DNA from: an uncultured delta proteobacterium
Lineage (GTDB): Bacteria; RBG-13-61-14; DRUE01
Direction: 5' to 3'
Length of the DNA stretch: 10,668 nt
Assembly: GCA_903897985.1 (NCBI GenBank)
Contig: CAIUDS010000786.1
Location: 1-10,668 of the forward strand
Shown here piece after piece: positions 7,316 through 10,668 of this stretch. A program made the position numbers and the translations under genes. The first letter of the stretch is position 1, and every line of letters starts with the position of its first letter. The notes beneath the pieces are model-generated. The model had not been told where the DNA came from. It ran no database searches and saw nothing but the letters and a program-made list of their open reading frames with translations.

Positions 7316-8308
7316 TCACCATTTAATTAAAGCGCTGGCCCAGGTCAGGCCCGAACCAAAGGAAGCGAGACAGACCAGGGACCCGTCCTTGATCTTGCCC
7401 TGTTCCCAGGCTTCGCTGATCGCAATCGGGATGGAACCCGCGGTGGTGTTGCCGTATTTCTGGATGTTGTTGAAGACCTTGTCCTCGGGCAGGCCGAGCT
7501 TCTTGCCGACCATGTTGGAGATGCGGAGGTTGGCCTGATGGGGGATGAACAGGTCCAGGTCGTTGAGGGTCAGGTTGTTCTTCTTGAGCGCCTCGTCAAT
7601 CACGCCGCAGAACTTGTCAATCGCCATCCGGAAAATGAATTTGCCGTCCATTTTCGGGTATTGCAAACCCTGGTCCAGCATCTCATGCGTGAGCCGGGGC
7701 TGGCGGCAACTGGCCGGAGCATAAACCATCAGTTTGTCATAATGCTCGCCCTGCGAATGCAGGTGGGTGCTCAGGATCCCTTGGCCCGGCTCGCAGGGAG
7801 CGAGGATCACCGCGCCCGCGCCGTCCCCGAACAGCACCGCCACATCCCGGCCGCGGGTAGCAAGCTCGATCCCGGTCGAGTGCACCTCCGAGCCGATTAC
7901 CAAGACCCGCTCGTACATGCCGGTCTTGATGAACTGGTCGGCGATGGAGAGGGAATAGATAAAGCCCGAGCATTGATTGCGCACATCTATCGCGGCGATA
8001 TCACGACAGCCGAGTTTATGCTGCACCAGGACCCCGGAACCGGGGAAGCAGTAATCCGGGCTTAGGCTGGCCAGCACGATCAGATCTAGGTCCGTGGCCT
8101 GCAACCCGGCCCTGGCCAACGCTTTCCTCGCGGCCTCCGTCCCCAGATCGCTCGCGCCCACGCCATCCTCCACATAATGCCGCTCCTGGATCCCGCTCCG
8201 CTCCCGAATCCATTCATCCGAGGTTTCCATCAATTTAGACAGGTCGTCGTTGGTCACCACTTTGGGCGGAACATAAAATCCCGCGCCGATGATTCGAGAA
8301 TTGCGCAT
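7316..8308 (-). CDS. fabH: 3-oxoacyl-ACP synthase III (FabH-like ketosynthase)
   Basis: A 330-residue thiolase-fold protein of normal FabH length. FabH joins an acyl-CoA (usually acetyl-CoA) with malonyl-ACP to start fatty acid chains in the cytoplasm. The triad is complete: Cys113 in DVRNQCSGF, His257 in IPHQANLRIS, and Asn287 in YGNTTAGSIPIA. Other family marks are TSDEWIRERSGI (29-40), VLFGDGAGAVIL (158-169) and the end SFGSGLTWASALI. The active-site block reads NQCSGF rather than the AACAGF of E. coli FabH; this form also occurs in FabH relatives with other acyl donors, so the primer substrate is open. The start is supported by AGGGAG (8322-8317) 8 nt upstream and a promoter just beyond. 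No acpP, fabD, fabG or plsX neighbour is present, so it stands outside the usual fab cluster and could be a second copy or a special-purpose enzyme. Confidence 0.93.
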   Translation of the reverse strand: MRNSRIIGAGFYVPPKVVTNDDLSKLMETSDEWIRERSGIQERHYVEDGVGASDLGTEAARKALARAGLQATDLDLIVLASLSPDYCFPGSGVLVQHKLGCRDIAAIDVRNQCSGFIYSLSIADQFIKTGMYERVLVIGSEVHSTGIELATRGRDVAVLFGDGAGAVILAPCEPGQGILSTHLHSQGEHYDKLMVYAPASCRQPRLTHEMLDQGLQYPKMDGKFIFRMAIDKFCGVIDEALKKNNLTLNDLDLFIPHQANLRISNMVGKKLGLPEDKVFNNIQKYGNTTAGSIPIAISEAWEQGKIKDGSLVCLASFGSGLTWASALIKW

Positions 8309-8332
8309 CGAGAAAACTCCCTTCTTCCCAAG

Positions 8333-8361
8333 AAGATAACTGCAAATGCAATCCCGGTCAA
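8333..8361 (-). promoter_or_regulatory. Sigma70-type promoter for fabH
   Basis: On the - strand, TTGACC (8361-8356) is separated by exactly 17 nt from TATCTT (8338-8333). The -35 matches the TTGACA consensus at 5 of 6 positions and the -10 matches TATAAT at 4 of 6. Predicted transcription starts near 8326, giving an 18-nt leader that contains the fabH ribosome site. Confidence 0.6.
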
Positions 8362-8462
8362 ACCTTCAGCCGCGCAATTTTAATCCCGGCCGGGCCGAGA
8401 GTTTGCCAAACTATTGGGGGCCGGGAAACGACCCAAACCGCGCTTCGAGCCCCCGGACCGAA

Positions 8463-8506
8463 CCTCTTAATCTGGTATTCTGGTACCAGAATACCAGATT
8501 AAGAGG
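8463..8506. repeat. 44-bp perfect palindrome without spacer, operator-like
   Basis: Each base from 8463 to 8484 pairs with its mirror from 8506 to 8485, with no mismatch and no gap, centred on GGTACC (8482-8487). Each arm holds two copies of TCTGGTA (8471-8477 and 8479-8485, the second running into the centre), so the whole element shows an outer and an inner TGGTA/TACCA pair. As DNA this looks like a site for a dimeric or tetrameric repressor; TGGT...ACCA half-sites are typical of the FadR group of GntR regulators, among others. As RNA it would form a stem of about 20 bp with a 4-nt loop. No T-run follows, so it is not a standard terminator. Confidence 0.9.
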
Positions 8507-8520
8507 AGGACTTGGCGGTC

Positions 8521-8558
8521 AAGGTCCGCACGACACAAGGTCCGCGACAAAGGTCCGC
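8521..8558 (+). repeat. Three direct copies of AAGGTCCGC
   Basis: Exact 9-mers AAGGTCCGC begin at 8521, 8537 and 8550, with unit spacings of 16 and 13 bases. The bases after copies 1 and 3 are also similar (ACGACAC and GCGAAAC). They lie between the long palindrome and the TTGACA element, where activator or repressor sites would be expected. The related GGTCCGC also appears once in the fabH-kdpA spacer at 7302-7308. Confidence 0.75.
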
Positions 8559-8565
8559 GCGAAAC

Positions 8566-8594
8566 TTGACAAGGGTTGGAAGATATGATATTGA
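8566..8594 (+). promoter_or_regulatory. Candidate upstream promoter of pckG (P1)
   Basis: A perfect TTGACA at 8566-8571 is followed 17 nt later by TATTGA (8589-8594). The -10 is weak, matching TATAAT at 3 of 6 positions and lacking the final T. If used, the transcript would begin near 8601 with a leader of about 147 nt. Confidence 0.35.
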
Positions 8595-8605
8595 GAATCA
8601 GGTTA
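8587..8605 (+). promoter_or_regulatory. Fur-box-like sequence overlapping the P1 -10
   Basis: GATATTGAGAATCAGGTTA matches the classical 19-bp Fur box GATAATGATAATCATTATC at 13 of 19 positions, with the left 14 bases matching at 12. The position over the -10 of P1 would suit repression by a Fur-family metal regulator. The region is AT-rich, so a chance match is possible. Confidence 0.3.
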
Positions 8606-8621
8606 TGATCATGATGATCAT
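8605..8621. repeat. Tandem ATGATCAT palindromes
   Basis: Two copies of the 8-bp palindrome ATGATCAT (8605-8612 and 8614-8621) are separated by a single G. The arrangement resembles paired half-sites of a DNA-binding protein immediately downstream of the P1 start. No specific regulator can be named. Confidence 0.55.
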
Positions 8622-8653
8622 GCAGCCGGAGTTAATACTGATGGTCAGGGAGC

Positions 8654-8682
8654 TTTCAGCCAAATTCGTGTAAGCTTATAAT
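8654..8682 (+). promoter_or_regulatory. Candidate proximal promoter of pckG (P2)
   Basis: A perfect TATAAT at 8677-8682 lies 17 nt after TTTCAG (8654-8659), a 3-of-6 match to the -35. Transcription would start near 8689 and leave a leader of about 59 nt that contains a small GTCTT/AAGAC hairpin and the pckG ribosome site. Confidence 0.5.
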
Positions 8683-8747
8683 TCCCAAGCAGGTCTTTTA
8701 ACAAGACAGGGGATTTATGCGCCTAAAACAATATTGCGGGAGGAACC

Positions 8748-10631
8748 ATGGCAGAGAGAGAAAGGGAAATTTTAAAGGCAAGGTTGAGCGCGGCGGATTT
8801 GGCCAAGCTGGAGCGGATCGGGCATCCGGAGCTGGACAAGTTTGTGGCGAAATATATCGAGTTGTGCGAGCCGGATAAGGCGCTGGTGAGCAGCGACACG
8901 CCGGAGGAGATTTCATTCATTCGGGGAGAGGCGATCCGGGAGGGCGCGGAGCGGAAACTGAAAATCGAGGGTCATACCATCCATTTTGAAAACTATGACG
9001 ATCAGGGCCGGGACAAGGCCAACACCAAAATCCTGGTTTCCAAAATGGTGGACTTCGGCCTGGACCTGAACGCCACCGACCGGACCGACGCGGTGGCGGA
9101 GGTGGAAGGGCTGATGAAAGGGATCATGAAGGGCCACACCCTGTTCGTGCGATTTTACACCCTGGGGCCGCGCAACTCGGTCTTTTCCATTCCCTGCGTC
9201 CAACTCACGGACTCGGCTTATGTCTGCCACAGCGAGGATTTGCTTTACCGGAACGGCTACGAGGAGTTCACCCGCTTGGGCCGGGAGGCGAAGTTTCTAA
9301 AATTCGTTCATTCGCAGGGCGAGCTCGAGCGGGGCCTCACCGGGGCCATCACCAAGAACATCAAGCTGCGCCGGATTTACATTGACCTGGACGGCCAGAC
9401 CGTTTATTCGATCAACACCCAATACGGCGGGAACACCATCGGGCTGAAAAAGTTGGCGCTCCGGTTTGCGATCCAGGCCGCGGACAAAGAAGGCTGGCTG
9501 GCCGAACACATGTTCCTGATGGGCGTGCACGGGCCGAAGCGGCGCGTAACCTATTTCTCCGGGGCCTACCCCTCGCTGTGCGGCAAGACCAGCACCTCCA
9601 TGATGACCGGCGAGACCATCGTGGGAGACGACATCGCCTATTTGAAAATTGTGGACCGGCAAGTCCGGGCGGTGAATGTGGAAAAGGGCATGTTCGGGAT
9701 TATCCAGGGGATCAACTCGAGCGATGACCCGCTGATCTGGAAGGCGCTGCACAACCCGGGTGATATTATCTTTTCGAATGTGCTGGCTCCGGAAGACGGG
9801 AGCGTGCATTGGCAGGGCCAGGACGCGCCCATGCCGGAGAAAGGGATCAACCACAGCGGGGATTGGACGCCGGAGAAGAAGGACAAGAAGGATAAAAAAA
9901 TTCCCGTGTCGCATCCGAATGCGCGGTTCACGCTGGCATTGAAGCTGCTATCGAACCTGGACCCGGAACTGGACAACCCGCAGGGCGTGGAACTGGGCGG
10001 GATCATCTACGGCGGCCGGGACTCGGACACCTGGGCGCCGGTGGAGGAATCTTTTGACTGGACCCACGGCGTGATCACCAAGGGCGGGTCGCTGGAATCC
10101 GAGACCACCGCGGCGACCCTGGGCCAGGAAGGGGTCCGGGAATTCAATCCCATGGCGAATGTGGATTTCCTGTCCATCCCGATCGGAAAGTATATCCGGA
10201 ACCATCTCGAATTCGGGGCCCGGCTCCAGAACCCGCCCAAAATCTTCTCGGTGAACTATTTCCTGCGCGACAAACAGGGCAACTGGCTCAACCAGAAAAC
10301 CGACAAGGCGGTCTGGCTCAAGTGGATGGAACTGCGGGTTCACGGCGAGGTCGAGGCGATCAAAACCCCGACCGGTTTGATCCCGAAATACGAGGATTTG
10401 AAGAGCCTGTTTGAGCAGGCGCTCAAGCGGGACTATTCGCAAGTGGATTATCTGAAGCAGTTCACGATTCGGGTTCCGGAGAGCCTGGCCAAGATCGGAC
10501 GCATCCAGGAAATCTACAAGATGATCGCGGACACGCCCCCGATCATTTCCTCGGTCCTGGCCGAGCAGAAAGAGCGCCTGCTCGAGGCCCGCAAAAAATT
10601 CGGCGATTATATCGCGCCGGAGAAATTCTAG
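8748..10631 (+). CDS. pckG: Phosphoenolpyruvate carboxykinase (GTP), archaeal-like branch
   Basis: A 627-residue cytosolic enzyme that interconverts oxaloacetate + GTP with PEP + CO2 + GDP, for gluconeogenesis or, in reverse, anaplerotic CO2 fixation. Family sites are visible in order: QYGGNTIGLKKLALRFA (225-241), WLAEHM with the metal-binding His254, the kinase P-loop YPSLCGKTS (274-282) with the hyper-reactive Cys278 and Lys280, VGDDIAYLK (292-300) with the metal-binding Asp, HPNARF (389-394), GGRDSDTWAPVEESFDW (422-438) and PPKIFSVNYFLRD (496-508). The wording of these blocks, and the ending AVWLKWMELRVHGEVEA, resembles the Thermococcales GTP-PEPCK that I recall more than the mammalian or mycobacterial type. 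A lysine-rich stretch (KKDKKDKK, 377-384) looks like a surface loop. GGGAGGA (8738-8744) precedes the ATG. The gene is monocistronic as far as visible and divergent from fabH. Confidence 0.94.
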   Translation: MAEREREILKARLSAADLAKLERIGHPELDKFVAKYIELCEPDKALVSSDTPEEISFIRGEAIREGAERKLKIEGHTIHFENYDDQGRDKANTKILVSKMVDFGLDLNATDRTDAVAEVEGLMKGIMKGHTLFVRFYTLGPRNSVFSIPCVQLTDSAYVCHSEDLLYRNGYEEFTRLGREAKFLKFVHSQGELERGLTGAITKNIKLRRIYIDLDGQTVYSINTQYGGNTIGLKKLALRFAIQAADKEGWLAEHMFLMGVHGPKRRVTYFSGAYPSLCGKTSTSMMTGETIVGDDIAYLKIVDRQVRAVNVEKGMFGIIQGINSSDDPLIWKALHNPGDIIFSNVLAPEDGSVHWQGQDAPMPEKGINHSGDWTPEKKDKKDKKIPVSHPNARFTLALKLLSNLDPELDNPQGVELGGIIYGGRDSDTWAPVEESFDWTHGVITKGGSLESETTAATLGQEGVREFNPMANVDFLSIPIGKYIRNHLEFGARLQNPPKIFSVNYFLRDKQGNWLNQKTDKAVWLKWMELRVHGEVEAIKTPTGLIPKYEDLKSLFEQALKRDYSQVDYLKQFTIRVPESLAKIGRIQEIYKMIADTPPIISSVLAEQKERLLEARKKFGDYIAPEKF

Positions 10632-10644
10632 GGACAGTTACCCC
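10631..10644. other. GGGACAGTTACCCC motif at the pckG stop
   Basis: This 14-mer begins on the last base of the pckG stop codon and is a weak inverted repeat (GGG...CCC). From memory, close variants of GGGGACAGTTACC recur in many bacterial genomes beside REP-associated (IS200-like, Y1) transposases. The window ends 24 bases later, so neither a transposase nor a second copy can be seen. Confidence 0.25.
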
Positions 10645-10668
10645 GTATTCGGAATGCATCTGCTTTCA

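Larger units (their letters stand above)
8309..8747. other. Divergent intergenic region between fabH and pckG
   Basis: This 439-base region separates two genes that point away from each other and has no convincing protein gene. The left part (8309-8460) carries the fabH promoter and GC-rich minor inverted repeats, such as CCCGGCCGGG at 8385-8394 and AGTTT/AAACT around GCC at 8400-8412. The centre (8463-8558) holds the long palindrome and the AAGGTCCGC repeats. The right part (8560-8747) is clearly more AT-rich than the coding regions and holds promoter-like and operator-like sites for pckG. A small stem GTCTT/AAGAC (8693-8707) would lie at the start of the pckG leader. Confidence 0.75.

Noticed and set aside
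8463..8506. The palindrome as an intrinsic terminator or CRISPR unit
   Set aside because: There is no T-run on either side, no gene ends into it, and it occurs once without spacer-repeat structure.
8346..8588. 80-codon open frame on the + strand across the palindrome
   Set aside because: No ribosome site, low-complexity Pro/Arg/Asn-rich product, and the frame runs through a perfect palindrome and repeats. It looks like a chance opening in regulatory DNA.

Overview
This window reads as a GC-rich chromosomal segment of a Gram-negative-type bacterium. It carries an RND efflux pump, a bacterial high-affinity K+ uptake operon (kdpABC plus a kdpD-like sensor), a bacterial ketoacyl-ACP synthase III, and a GTP-type PEP carboxykinase whose sequence resembles the Thermococcales/archaeal branch of that family. 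That mix fits a deep-branching or candidate phylum (for example PVC-like or Omnitrophota-like), but the lineage cannot be fixed from the sequence and is only an inference.

Layout: (1) 2-658 (+) is the C-terminal end of an RND transporter, closed by a very strong bidirectional terminator at 669-707. (2) 7128 down to 781 (-) is a tightly packed kdpA-kdpB-kdpC-kdpD operon with 3-nt and 4-nt gaps and finally a 4-nt TTGA stop/start overlap, where kdpD uses a TTG start. No kdpF and no kdpE are present. The KdpD protein has the N-terminal nucleotide-binding, USP, four-helix membrane and GAF parts but stops exactly where the histidine kinase should begin. (3) 7129-7315 is a spacer with a nested stem-loop. 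(4) 8308 down to 7316 (-) is a FabH-like gene with a good sigma70-type promoter. (5) 8309-8747 is a divergent intergenic region rich in structure: a 44-bp perfect gapless palindrome, three AAGGTCCGC repeats, a TTGACA promoter candidate with an overlapping Fur-box-like sequence, a tandem pair of ATGATCAT palindromes, and a second promoter with a perfect TATAAT. (6) 8748-10631 (+) is PEP carboxykinase. (7) The last 38 bases begin with a GGGACAGTTACCCC motif.

How the parts fit: KdpABC is the ATP-driven K+ pump, and KdpD here can at most be a sensor or regulator that passes its state to a partner encoded elsewhere. FabH and PEP carboxykinase are divergently transcribed, one for acyl-chain initiation (or a related Claisen condensation) and one linking oxaloacetate and PEP. 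Their shared upstream region is the most unusual part of the window, because its operator-like palindrome and repeats have no assigned regulator here. No clear new multi-gene system is visible; the best leads are the kinase-less KdpD and the 8463-8621 regulatory cluster.
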